Positions 40,027-48,330 of a stretch of DNA of 64,000 nt are shown one piece after another. The translations under genes were made by a program, and so were the position numbers. The DNA comes from Pseudomonas sp. CHM02 (GTDB taxonomy: Bacteria; Pseudomonadota; Gammaproteobacteria; Pseudomonadales; Pseudomonadaceae). The stretch is taken from positions 1 to 64,000 of the forward strand of contig NZ_JFCA01000017.1 in assembly GCF_000612585.1 (NCBI RefSeq), in the 5' to 3' direction. The notes beneath the pieces were generated by a model that was not told the origin of the DNA, did not search any database, and was given only the letters and a program-made list of their open reading frames with translations. Within the stretch, counting starts at the first letter, position 1. Each line of letters begins with the position of its first letter.

Positions 40027-40039
40027 GGGGGGGTAGTGT

Positions 40040-41452
40040 TCATGAGAACCAGCCTTGCAGCCATAGCCCATCGGTCTGCCCTAGGGTGCGGTAGGCCCAG
40101 CCTTGCTGGCCGGCGCGGGTCTGGATCAGGTAGTAGTCGCGGCGGATATCGGCACCGTCCCACCAGCCGGATTCGATGCGCTCCGGGCCCATCAGGATCT
40201 GTACGCCCTGCTCGGCCAGCAAGGTCGGCTCATTCAGCAGCCAACCGGGGCGTCGCACCCTGTTCAGGCTCGGGCACGGACTTTTATCCGCCGTCGCTTG
40301 CCAGGCGCATTCGGGCCGGTGGTCGGCGTGAAAGCGCAGGCCCTGCACAGCCTCATCCCCCAGGCGAGCACGCAGGCGCTCGCGCAATTGCTCCCAGGGC
40401 AAGGTCTGTTGCGGGCGGTCGTCGAACAGGTCCTGGCGCTGCGGCACGAACACCGGCAGGTCCTGGGCCACCAGGCGAAAACCGCGCACCGGCGAGGTGA
40501 CTTGGACGTGCTCCAGGCGCCCCCGGGCCAATTCAAACAGCATCGCCGGTTCGCGTTCGGCGCTGAGCAGGCCGACCTTGATCACCGTGTCCGGCACCTG
40601 CGCGTGTTCCAGGTGCAGGTCGAAGCGTTGCACGCCACTGTCGCGGCCACAGAGGAAGGCGGACAGATCACCGGTCAGGCGGCGCAGGGGAAACAGCAAC
40701 GCCTGATGGGATTGCACGTCGAAATTCAGCTCGATGCGCACGTCGAACTGGTCCGGCGGCTGATAAAACGCCAGGGCCAGCGGCCGCTGCCCGGTCAGTG
40801 CATCCAGGTGCCTGAGCAGGCTGGCATCAAAGCGTCGCGCCAAGGTGTGCCGAGGCAGCGCCTGCACGTGGGCCAGGGTGCGCAGGCCCATGCGCGACAA
40901 GGCCGTGGCGGCCTGCGGGTCGAGGCCCGCGCGGTCGATGGGCAGCGGCGCCAGCGCCTGCATCAAGCCGTCATCCTGCACCGCCAGGCCATCGTAGATA
41001 TTCGCCAGTACCCGTGCCGCTGCTGGGTTGGGTGCGGCAACGATACGGTGACGAAAGCCCAGCTCGCTCAACGCCTTGCGCAAGCGCGCTTCGAACTGCG
41101 GCCATGGCCCGAACAAGCCCAGGCTCGACTCGATTTCGAACAACAAGGCACGCGGGTAATACAGGCTGACCTGGGAACTGAACTGATAGGCCCAGGCGGC
41201 CAGGAATTGTTGGTGACGTTCGATCTCGGCCGGGTCGTATTCGGCGCAGGCAAAGGTCTTGACCAGGGCATGCGCCGCGGTCAGGGATTGGCCGGGGCGC
41301 AGGCCCAAGGCGCGGGCCGCGTCATTGACCGCTTGCAGCACACGTCGCTGCGGCGTGCCGGCCAGCAGGACCAGCGGTTGGGCAGGTTCGGGATGCACGC
41401 GCAGCACTCCGTCCAGCGCCAATTGCGGGAAAACAATACACACCCAGCGCAT
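40040..41452 (-). CDS. imuB: ImuB, catalytically inactive Y-family polymerase-like protein
   Basis: 470 residues from the ATG at 41452, 7 nt past the imuA stop with GAGG at the right distance; a nine-residue longer frame would overlap imuA. The Y-family fold is recognised by MRWVCIVFPQLALDGVL and the helix-hairpin-helix region LSRMGLRTLAHVQALPRHTLARRFD. The usual catalytic carboxylate cluster is not evident, as expected for ImuB, which acts as adapter between the beta clamp, ImuA and DnaE2. A C-terminal segment (WYWDGADIRRDYYLIQT-like) is typical of the family. Confidence 0.93.
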   Translation of the reverse strand: MRWVCIVFPQLALDGVLRVHPEPAQPLVLLAGTPQRRVLQAVNDAARALGLRPGQSLTAAHALVKTFACAEYDPAEIERHQQFLAAWAYQFSSQVSLYYPRALLFEIESSLGLFGPWPQFEARLRKALSELGFRHRIVAAPNPAAARVLANIYDGLAVQDDGLMQALAPLPIDRAGLDPQAATALSRMGLRTLAHVQALPRHTLARRFDASLLRHLDALTGQRPLALAFYQPPDQFDVRIELNFDVQSHQALLFPLRRLTGDLSAFLCGRDSGVQRFDLHLEHAQVPDTVIKVGLLSAEREPAMLFELARGRLEHVQVTSPVRGFRLVAQDLPVFVPQRQDLFDDRPQQTLPWEQLRERLRARLGDEAVQGLRFHADHRPECAWQATADKSPCPSLNRVRRPGWLLNEPTLLAEQGVQILMGPERIESGWWDGADIRRDYYLIQTRAGQQGWAYRTLGQTDGLWLQGWFS

Positions 41453-41459
41453 GGCAACC

Positions 41460-42074
41460 TCAATGCCCCGCCAGCGCAATCGGCGCCGGGTGGGCCAGCC
41501 CGCCCCGGCACTTGAGCACCCTTACTTGAGCGGGTTTGGCTTCGACCGCCAGACGCAAAGCCGCGGGCGAAGAATTGACCGCCTCACTCAAGGCACGCCA
41601 GGCAAACGCCAGGGTCTGCCCGGTCTCTGCCGCGACTTGCAGGCGCCGCAGCGCCCGGTCGTCGGCCTTGCGCGGCCAGCACAACACCGCGCCGCAACTG
41701 CCGGAACGCAGGCACTGCTCCACTGCCCACAGGGCATCGCGCTCCTCGGCCTGGATCACCGAGAGCAGACGCAAATCCACCCCGGCGTTCTGCCAGGCAT
41801 GGGGGTACGGCGTATAGGGCGGCGCGACCAATACAATGCGCTCCCCCGCCGCCGACAAACGCGCCAGGGTCGGCAGCACCAATTGCAACTCGCCCACGCC
41901 GTCCTTGGCCATGAGGATTTCACTCAAGGCCGCCTCCGGCCAGCCGCCCGTGGGCAACACTGCATCCAGCGCCGCCAGCCCAGTGGGGTGGACGCTGGCC
42001 GGTGGCACGGCGGGCCGGCCCTTCCAGACGCGCCCACCGTTGAACAGCGCGTCAAGGGCAACCACGGCGCCCAT
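41460..42074 (-). CDS. imuA: ImuA, RecA/SulA-like translesion synthesis accessory protein
   Basis: 204 residues with the ImuA pattern: MGAVVALDALFNGGRVWKGRP, then HPTGLAALDAVLPTGGWPEAALSEIL (RecA-like core with degenerate Walker A), QLVLPTLARLSAAGERIVLVAPPYTPYPHAW and a C-terminal conserved stretch. Its ATG overlaps the lexA2 stop (TGATG). It is needed with ImuB and DnaE2 for damage-induced mutagenesis in Pseudomonas and Caulobacter. Confidence 0.93.
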   Translation of the reverse strand: MGAVVALDALFNGGRVWKGRPAVPPASVHPTGLAALDAVLPTGGWPEAALSEILMAKDGVGELQLVLPTLARLSAAGERIVLVAPPYTPYPHAWQNAGVDLRLLSVIQAEERDALWAVEQCLRSGSCGAVLCWPRKADDRALRRLQVAAETGQTLAFAWRALSEAVNSSPAALRLAVEAKPAQVRVLKCRGGLAHPAPIALAGH

Positions 42075-42691
42075 CAGCCTTGCCTCACCAGGCCGCAGAA
42101 CACCCCTTCGATGGCCAGGTCCTGATCGGGCCCGACCACGATGGGCTGGTACGCGGGGTTGCGCGGCAGCAAGCGCACACGGTCACCACTGCGTTCAAAG
42201 CGCTTGATGGTCACTTCGCCGTCCAGGCGCGCTACCACAATCTGCCCGTTCAAGGCCTCGGCACTCCGACGTACGCCGACCAGGTCACCGTCGAGGATGC
42301 CGTCCTCGATCATCGAGTCGCCCTGCACCCGCAACAGGTAATCCGGGGTTTTCGCGAAGGTCGACGGGTCCAGTTGCAGGCGGCTGTGCACTTCGGCATC
42401 GGCACCGATGGGCAAGCCTGCGGCGACCCGGCCCAGCACCGGCACATCCAGCCATTCCGGGCGCGCCGGTTGGTTGAGCAGGCGAATGCCACGGGCCTGG
42501 TTGGGGTTGACCTCGATAAAACCGGCTTCAGTCAGTGCCAGCACATGCTTGCGCGCCACGCTGCGCGAGGCAAAGCCGAACGCCTCGGCGATCTCGGCAA
42601 GGCTGGGAGGTTGGCCCTGCTGCGCGATACGGTCGCGGATAAACGTCAGGATGGCGGTACGGCGGGGAGTTAGAGTCGTCATGGAGTACAT
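42074..42691 (-). CDS. lexA: LexA2 repressor, autocleaving SOS regulator
   Basis: 205 residues from the ATG at 42691, which has AGGAG five bases upstream; a second ATG three codons later lacks this. N-terminal winged helix (RRTAILTFIRDRIAQQGQPPSLAEIAEAFGF). Cleavage site Ala91-Gly92 in GRVAAGLP. Catalytic Ser126 (QGDSMIEDG) and Lys163 (GEVTIKRF), spaced 37 residues apart as in E. coli LexA. It is the first gene of the lexA2-imuA-imuB-dnaE2 cassette, hence the second LexA of Pseudomonas, which controls mainly its own operon. Confidence 0.94.
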   Translation of the reverse strand: MYSMTTLTPRRTAILTFIRDRIAQQGQPPSLAEIAEAFGFASRSVARKHVLALTEAGFIEVNPNQARGIRLLNQPARPEWLDVPVLGRVAAGLPIGADAEVHSRLQLDPSTFAKTPDYLLRVQGDSMIEDGILDGDLVGVRRSAEALNGQIVVARLDGEVTIKRFERSGDRVRLLPRNPAYQPIVVGPDQDLAIEGVFCGLVRQG

Positions 42692-42700
42692 TTGTACTCC
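42683..42700 (-). promoter_or_regulatory. LexA2 SOS box overlapping the lexA2 start codon
   Basis: GGAGTAC-AAAT-GTACTCC (reading the minus strand) is a perfect palindrome with the GTAC-N4-GTAC core reported for LexA2 of P. putida. It contains both the ribosome site and the ATG of lexA2, so repressor bound here would block at or after the transcription start. One strong box serves the whole cassette. Confidence 0.88.
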
Positions 42701-42892
42701 TGTGGGAAATTTCTGACAATAGCCGCTAGTCGCGCAGGAATTGACGAGAGCTGTCGAAACTTCCCACGTAACGGCCGGATAAGCTCTACTCCCCTCCCCT
42801 GAAAAGGTCCGCAAAGTCCCTCGCCTGATTACACAGTGCGAGGGATTGCGGATGACGTTATTTGTTTGGGCCCCGGTTGATGGGGCTGCCTC

Positions 42893-44953
42893 ATGATCGA
42901 AGTGACCAGCCAAACCATTGGTTATTTGGTACTGGCCGCCATGGATTCAAAGACGCGAGACGTCGAATCCGTCATCAGCGATTTCAAGCGCTGCCTCAAT
43001 CACTACGACGCCTGGGCGGAGAGCTTTTTCAGCTTTTCGGCGCTGGATATCGAGCAGGTCTTCAAGGTCGGGGATGAGGTGGCGCTGATAGCGCCGATCG
43101 ACCGCTCGCTGTTTCCCAGCACAATCACCGCGACCTGCCAGGCAGACGGCACGTTGACCCTGGTGCACCTGTTCCAAAGCACGCGATTTGTACCCATCGG
43201 CAACACGCCGGTGGTATTGCAGCGCGTCGACCCCAACGGCGGCCCACTGGGCGAGCCGATCCACAGGACCATCGGCCCGAGCGGCATTCTCGAAATCAAC
43301 GCGTGTGAGCGCGACCAGCAGTACCGGGTCAACTTCTATCCCAACGTTTCCAAGGCGCATTTCAAGGCCCTTTACGCCTCTTACCAGTCGATAATCGAAC
43401 CGCTGGAAGGCTGGCTGCGCAGTGAATGGGCCACTACCTTCGCTCCCTTGTGGAAGGACTATTCCGAAGCCAACTTTCTCAAGCGCTACCTCTCACTCCA
43501 CCAAGCCTACGCTCGCGGCTTTGGTGAGGCGCTGTATTCGCTCTGGGACAACATCAATGCACTGTTTCAGTGGCTTTTGAACCCATTGGTTTATGCCGAA
43601 AAGCTACTGCATTACCTGTCCCAGGATGAATTTGAAAAGCTGCTGAAGCTCGGTACCGAAAGCATCGCAAAAGGCTTGCTGGTGCTTAGCGATGAGCCAC
43701 TGCTGTTCGTTTATCTGTCGGCAATGGTCAGCTGGATGCGGATGTTGCCGCCGCCTTATATGAATGAGTTGCTGGGTGAAATCAGCGCCGAAATACTGAT
43801 CAATTGGCTGCTGTGTCTCGCTACCGCCGGGATGGGTATGGCGGTGCGAATGAGTGCGAAGGTGCTAGGCAGCATCAAGTCTCAGCGTGTGCGCAGATGG
43901 TTGGAGCACATGGCCGCGCAGCTCGGAAAGTTTCGTGTGGATGATCACACGGAGGTGGCTAAGCCGGTATTGCTCAGTAGCCAGGCCACGACAATCAAGA
44001 CGATCCCGGATGCGCCGTTGAAGGCGGGGGATCAGGTGGTTTCCAACGCGGTGCCGGTGGTTCGGGACAAGGCCACGCAACGGACGGTGTTGGTGCGGCA
44101 GGAGCTTGTGGATGACGCGCCTGCTTCTGCTCGAAACCTGAATGGTGATGCCGCCGCGTCTTCGGACAAGACCGCTACCAACGGCTGCCCGGTGTCCATG
44201 GTCACGGGCGAAGAACTGCTGACCCTCACCGATGGGGCGCTGGACGGGATATTGCCGTTTGAGTGGACCCGCTTGTACCGCACCAGTGCGGTGGAAATGG
44301 ATTGTGGGTTGGGCTTTGGCTGGAGTCATTCGCTGGCGCATCGGCTGAGTGTGTCCGGGGATTCGGTAGTGTGGACCGATCATGAAAACCGCTCCACCAC
44401 CCTGCCCTTGCCGACTGCCTCTCGACCTGCGATCACCAACAGTCTTGCCGAAGCGGCGATCTATTTGGGTACTGCGCCCGATGAACTGGTGCTGGCGCAG
44501 GCATCACGTTTCTACCACTTCCACGACGGTGTGCTGACGGCGATCAGCGATGCGTATGACAACCGCCTGCGTATTTCCCGGGATGTTTTGGGGCGCATTG
44601 AGCGGCTCGATAACGGCGTGGGGCGCTCGCTGTTGTTGCGCTATGCGTCGGGCCGCATTGAGGCGGTGGACTACCAAGTTCAACGCATCGTGGATGAGGG
44701 TCCGTATGTTTGGGTGACGGAACAGACCGTTGTTTCCTACACCTATGACGACCTTGGACGACTGATTTCAGCGACCAACACAGTCGGCGAAAGCGAGGTT
44801 TATCGGTACGACCAACAGCACGTGATTCTTGAACGCGGCTTGGCCGGTGGGGCGAGTTTCTTCTGGGAGTGGGAACGGTCTGGCAAGGCGGCGCGATGTA
44901 TTCGCGCATTGGGCCAGTTTTTCGCAGATGGACACGCGGTATGCCTGGGATGA
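42893..44953 (+). CDS. Rhs polymorphic toxin, N-terminal part (frameshifted gene)
   Basis: 686 residues before a premature stop. The first 330 residues are a Pseudomonas-type Rhs N-terminus without PAAR motif, with hydrophobic helices near residues 250-320 (LFVYLSAMVSW, LINWLLCLATAGMGMAV) suited to membrane insertion. A DUF6531 start of the Rhs shell follows near residue 430 (GCPVSMVTGEELLTLTDG), then the first YD repeats. Homology to Rhs core continues only to GKAARCIR (about 44905). After that the frame is nonsense, while the +1 frame carries on with HWASFSQMDTRYAW. An extra G near 44904-44906 explains this. Delivery by a type VI system is typical but no T6SS gene is nearby. Confidence 0.85.
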   Translation: MIEVTSQTIGYLVLAAMDSKTRDVESVISDFKRCLNHYDAWAESFFSFSALDIEQVFKVGDEVALIAPIDRSLFPSTITATCQADGTLTLVHLFQSTRFVPIGNTPVVLQRVDPNGGPLGEPIHRTIGPSGILEINACERDQQYRVNFYPNVSKAHFKALYASYQSIIEPLEGWLRSEWATTFAPLWKDYSEANFLKRYLSLHQAYARGFGEALYSLWDNINALFQWLLNPLVYAEKLLHYLSQDEFEKLLKLGTESIAKGLLVLSDEPLLFVYLSAMVSWMRMLPPPYMNELLGEISAEILINWLLCLATAGMGMAVRMSAKVLGSIKSQRVRRWLEHMAAQLGKFRVDDHTEVAKPVLLSSQATTIKTIPDAPLKAGDQVVSNAVPVVRDKATQRTVLVRQELVDDAPASARNLNGDAAASSDKTATNGCPVSMVTGEELLTLTDGALDGILPFEWTRLYRTSAVEMDCGLGFGWSHSLAHRLSVSGDSVVWTDHENRSTTLPLPTASRPAITNSLAEAAIYLGTAPDELVLAQASRFYHFHDGVLTAISDAYDNRLRISRDVLGRIERLDNGVGRSLLLRYASGRIEAVDYQVQRIVDEGPYVWVTEQTVVSYTYDDLGRLISATNTVGESEVYRYDQQHVILERGLAGGASFFWEWERSGKAARCIRALGQFFADGHAVCLG

Positions 44954-47738
44954 CAACGGGCAGGTCACGGTGTTTAACGCCGATGGCAGCCAGGAAGTCT
45001 ACGTGCATGACCAGCGGGCGCGGCTGGTGCAGCGGGTGGATCCTGACGGGGCCGAGCACTTCAAGTCCTACGATGACAAAGGCCGGCTGACGGTTGAGCA
45101 GGATCCGCTGGGCGCGATCACGGCCTACCAGTACGACGAAGCCGGGCGTCTGGTGGCGTTGTTTCCGGGGGATGATGAGCCGACGACCTACGAGCATGAC
45201 AATGGATTCGTACGGGTGGTGCGCCGTGGTGAAGCCGTCTGGAAGTATGAGCGCAATGATCAGGGCGATGTCACTCGTAAGACCGATCCTGATGGTCACG
45301 TTACGGACTACAGCTACAACAAATATGGGCAGCTGATTGGGGTTTGGTACCCGGATCACAGCTGTCAGCGGCTGGTATGGAATGAGCGTGGGCAGTTGCT
45401 TGAGGAGCAGTTGCCGAATGGTGAGATCAAGCGTTATCGCTATGACGATCTCGGGCGGCAGATTGCGCGGGAAGATGAGCACGGCGCGCTGACCCAGTAT
45501 CAGTGGGACAGCGTGGGTCGGTTGACTCGCGTTGTGCAGCCAGGCGGCGAGTTCAGGGAATACAGCTACAACCCCTACGGAAAAATCACCGCCGAACGCG
45601 ATGAACTGGGGAACATCACCCGCTACGAATACGCCGACGGCCTGCACCTGATCAGCCGCCGCATCAATGCCGATGGCAGCCAGGTCAACTACCGCTACGA
45701 CAACGCGCGTTTACTGCTGACCGAAATCGAAAACGAAGTTGGCGAAACCTACCGGCTCCAGTACCACAACAACGGCCTGATCCAGCAGGAAACCGGGTTT
45801 GACGGTCAGCGCACCGCTTACGTCTACGACCTCAACGGCAACCTTTCGGAGAAGACCGAACACGGCGATGACGGCAGTCAGTTGGTTACCCGCTACGAGC
45901 GCGATTACGCCGGACGCCTCGTCAGAAAAACCCTGCCCGACGGTGGCAAGGTTGATTACACCTACGACCGCCAAGGCAATCTCTTAGGCGTCGAAGACGG
46001 CCACTGGGCCCTGGCCTACGAATACGACACCCAAAACCGCCTCACCGCCGAACACCAAGGCTGGGGCACCCTGCGTTACGGCTACGACGCCTGCGGCCAT
46101 CTTCAAAACCTACGCCTGCCGGACAACAACCGCCTCACCTTCAATCACGACAAAGGCGGTCACCTCGCCACCGTCGAACTGAACGGCGCAGTACTCACCT
46201 CACACCTCTTCACCGCCGGCCGCGAACAGCAACGCCAACAAGGCCAACTGCTCAGCACTTACCAACACGACCACCAAGGACGCCTGTTCAACCAGAGCAT
46301 CAACGACGCCGAAGGCCCGCTATACCGCCGCCACTACGACTACGACCCATCCGGCAACCTCACCCGCCTGCTCGACACCCGCAAAGGCGAACACCGCTAC
46401 CACTACGCCCCCCTAAGCCGCCTCACCCGCGCCGACCACACCCAAGGCGAGCAAGAACGCTTCGGCCACGACCCCGCCGGCAACCTGCTCATGCAAGACC
46501 GCCCCGACATCGTCGCCGGCAACCGCCTGATGATCCAGGGCGATCACCACTACGACTACGACGCCTACGGCAACCTGATCCGCGAACGCCGCGGCAAAGG
46601 CCATCAACTCGTCACCGAATACCGCTACGACTGCCAGCATCGCCTGATTGGTATTAAAAAACCCAACGGCCAGACCACCAGCTACCGCTACGACCCGTTT
46701 GGGCGGCGTATCAGCAAAACCGTCGATGGCATAACCACCGAGTTCTTCTGGCAAGGCGACACACTCATCGCCGAACACCACGAGAACCGCCACCGCAGCT
46801 ACCTCTATGAACCCGACAGCTTCCGTCCACTTGCCTTACTGGACGGTTTCGGTCCAAAGGAAACCAAGCCCTACCACTACCAACTCGACCACCTGGGCAC
46901 GCCGCAGGAACTCACCGCTCTGGATGGCGAAATCGTCTGGTCCGCGCATTACCGCGCCTACGGCGAAATCAGCCGCCTCGACATCGGAAAAGTCGACAAT
47001 CCGCTGCGCTTCCAGGGTCAGTATTTCGATCAGGAAAGCGGGCTACATTACAACCGCCATCGCTACTACAATCCGGATATTGGTCGCTACCTGACGCCGG
47101 ATCCGGTGAAGCTGGCGGGTGGGATCAATGCGTACCAGTACGTGCCTAATCCTACGGGATGGGTTGATCCGTTAGGGTTAAGCTCATGTCCTGGCGGAGA
47201 TGGTTGCAAGCCAAGCGCTACTGCTAAAAACTCTGCGCCAAGTGTTAATGATGGAGAGCCAGCTTTACCACAACTGACGCGTGCTGAGCGTCAGGCAAGA
47301 ATTGATGAGCTGGCTGAGTCAAACATTCATCGCCGATTATCGGAACTCGAGATATCAATTCCAGGAGCACACTTCTTGGAAAAACATGGAGCTCAAACCT
47401 CATTGGAGTCCCAACTTGAACGGGTGACAACAGCTAGAAATCCAACTACCGGAAGAATCGAGACCTTTGACAGAGGAAGAAGAGCAGGTACACCAAGACC
47501 ACCCAGTGCTGCCACGCACTTTCTTAGTCACAGAGATCAATTCAATGCAATTGAGCGAGCCATTCTGATATTCAAACTTAATGGCCGAGCACAAACCCCA
47601 AGACCAATGAACATGGGTAAAGTTATCGGGGATGGTTATAAGAGAGACGGACTAGAATATGGAAAACAAACTAAAGCAGTTGTGCATTTGGATAGAGACG
47701 GAAAACCAATCACAGCCTATACGGAGTTCGACAGATGA
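44928..47738 (+). CDS. Rhs core and C-terminal toxin domain (frameshifted gene, second part)
   Basis: Continues the Rhs gene in the next frame; homology begins about 44907, first ATG at 44928 with no ribosome site. Dozens of YD repeats build the Rhs cage. The hyperconserved end FQGQYFDQESGLHYNRHRYY, GRYLTPDPVKLAGGINAYQYV and NPTGWVDPLGL marks the autocleavage site at about 47180. The last 183 residues are the variable toxin: AT-richer, with GAHFLEKHGAQTSLESQLERV, ATHFLSHRDQFNAIERAI and a terminal VHLDRDGKPITAYTEFD. The HxxxKHG and SHRDQ patterns recall nuclease toxins of the RNase A-like/BECR type, but that family call is tentative. Stop overlaps the next gene by 4 nt. Confidence 0.85.
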   Translation: MDTRYAWDDNGQVTVFNADGSQEVYVHDQRARLVQRVDPDGAEHFKSYDDKGRLTVEQDPLGAITAYQYDEAGRLVALFPGDDEPTTYEHDNGFVRVVRRGEAVWKYERNDQGDVTRKTDPDGHVTDYSYNKYGQLIGVWYPDHSCQRLVWNERGQLLEEQLPNGEIKRYRYDDLGRQIAREDEHGALTQYQWDSVGRLTRVVQPGGEFREYSYNPYGKITAERDELGNITRYEYADGLHLISRRINADGSQVNYRYDNARLLLTEIENEVGETYRLQYHNNGLIQQETGFDGQRTAYVYDLNGNLSEKTEHGDDGSQLVTRYERDYAGRLVRKTLPDGGKVDYTYDRQGNLLGVEDGHWALAYEYDTQNRLTAEHQGWGTLRYGYDACGHLQNLRLPDNNRLTFNHDKGGHLATVELNGAVLTSHLFTAGREQQRQQGQLLSTYQHDHQGRLFNQSINDAEGPLYRRHYDYDPSGNLTRLLDTRKGEHRYHYAPLSRLTRADHTQGEQERFGHDPAGNLLMQDRPDIVAGNRLMIQGDHHYDYDAYGNLIRERRGKGHQLVTEYRYDCQHRLIGIKKPNGQTTSYRYDPFGRRISKTVDGITTEFFWQGDTLIAEHHENRHRSYLYEPDSFRPLALLDGFGPKETKPYHYQLDHLGTPQELTALDGEIVWSAHYRAYGEISRLDIGKVDNPLRFQGQYFDQESGLHYNRHRYYNPDIGRYLTPDPVKLAGGINAYQYVPNPTGWVDPLGLSSCPGGDGCKPSATAKNSAPSVNDGEPALPQLTRAERQARIDELAESNIHRRLSELEISIPGAHFLEKHGAQTSLESQLERVTTARNPTTGRIETFDRGRRAGTPRPPSAATHFLSHRDQFNAIERAILIFKLNGRAQTPRPMNMGKVIGDGYKRDGLEYGKQTKAVVHLDRDGKPITAYTEFDR

Positions 47739-48109
47739 AAAAGAAACCAGACATCGCTATATTGCAAGGCTTTTTATTCACATACAGCATAGAGAACACC
47801 ATTGATTTAGAAAGAGAAGAAATCATAGTTTCAAAAAACGTAAACAACAACGCTGAACTCTCAGAGCTTTTCGATATTCTAACCAAGCCCGAATTCCTCT
47901 CATACAGAGAGGATGAGCAAATATGGTTCATAGAAACCATCGAGCATTACCTATCAAAAGGGGATGATTTCGAATCTGTCTTTTATCTATTTGACACACA
48001 CTTCGAAAACGACATAACTGACAAAAGAGCGTTCATGGCAATACTGCTTGAACGTCTCAAGAGTTACCACAACGAGGCCGACACACACAAATCAAAAGCT
48101 ATTAAATAA
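47735..48109 (+). CDS. Putative immunity protein for the Rhs toxin
   Basis: 124 residues, acidic and AT-rich, with no signal peptide or membrane segment. Start overlaps the Rhs stop by 4 nt (ATGA), the standard toxin-immunity arrangement. Predicted mostly helical (ELSELFDILTKPEF, EQIWFIETIEHYLS, FMAILLERLKSYHN). I recognise no named immunity family. The assignment rests on position, size, charge and composition. Confidence 0.75.
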   Translation: MKKKPDIAILQGFLFTYSIENTIDLEREEIIVSKNVNNNAELSELFDILTKPEFLSYREDEQIWFIETIEHYLSKGDDFESVFYLFDTHFENDITDKRAFMAILLERLKSYHNEADTHKSKAIK

Positions 48110-48180
48110 ACACAGAAAAATGAACCGTATTAGTTTAAAGGGCCAGCCTCGAAGACCAGTAAATTTGGTAACACCCCCCC

Positions 48181-48306
48181 TGTAGCACGCTTGCTTGCGT
48201 TGGGCCGCGCAGCGGCCCCAGTGCAGGCAGTGGGTACTCAGGTAAATCGGCATCTTCTGTTTTGGGGCTGCTGCGCAGCCCAACGCAGGGCAAGCCTGCT
48301 CACCAC
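48181..48306. repeat. Nested-palindrome intergenic element, copy 2
   Basis: Same architecture as the element at 15951: left end TGTAGCACGCTTGCTTGCG, inner GGGCCGCGCAGCGGCCC; right inner GGGCTGCTGCGCAGCCC, right end GGGCAAGCCTGCTCACCACA. The centre differs and lacks the perfect stem of copy 1. It separates the immunity gene from the convergent M20 peptidase gene. Confidence 0.8.
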
Positions 48307-48330
48307 AAAAGGGTGTCAATCAGCGGAAAA

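Noticed and set aside
44900-44910. Programmed ribosomal frameshift in rhs
   Set aside because: No slippery heptamer or obvious stimulatory hairpin; a one-base insertion explains the frames more simply.
42893-48109. Prophage or T6SS cluster around rhs
   Set aside because: No phage structural, integrase, VgrG, PAAR or Hcp genes are visible nearby.
48092-48319. 75-codon minus-strand open frame
   Set aside because: Falls within the nested-palindrome element and encodes only repeat-derived residues.
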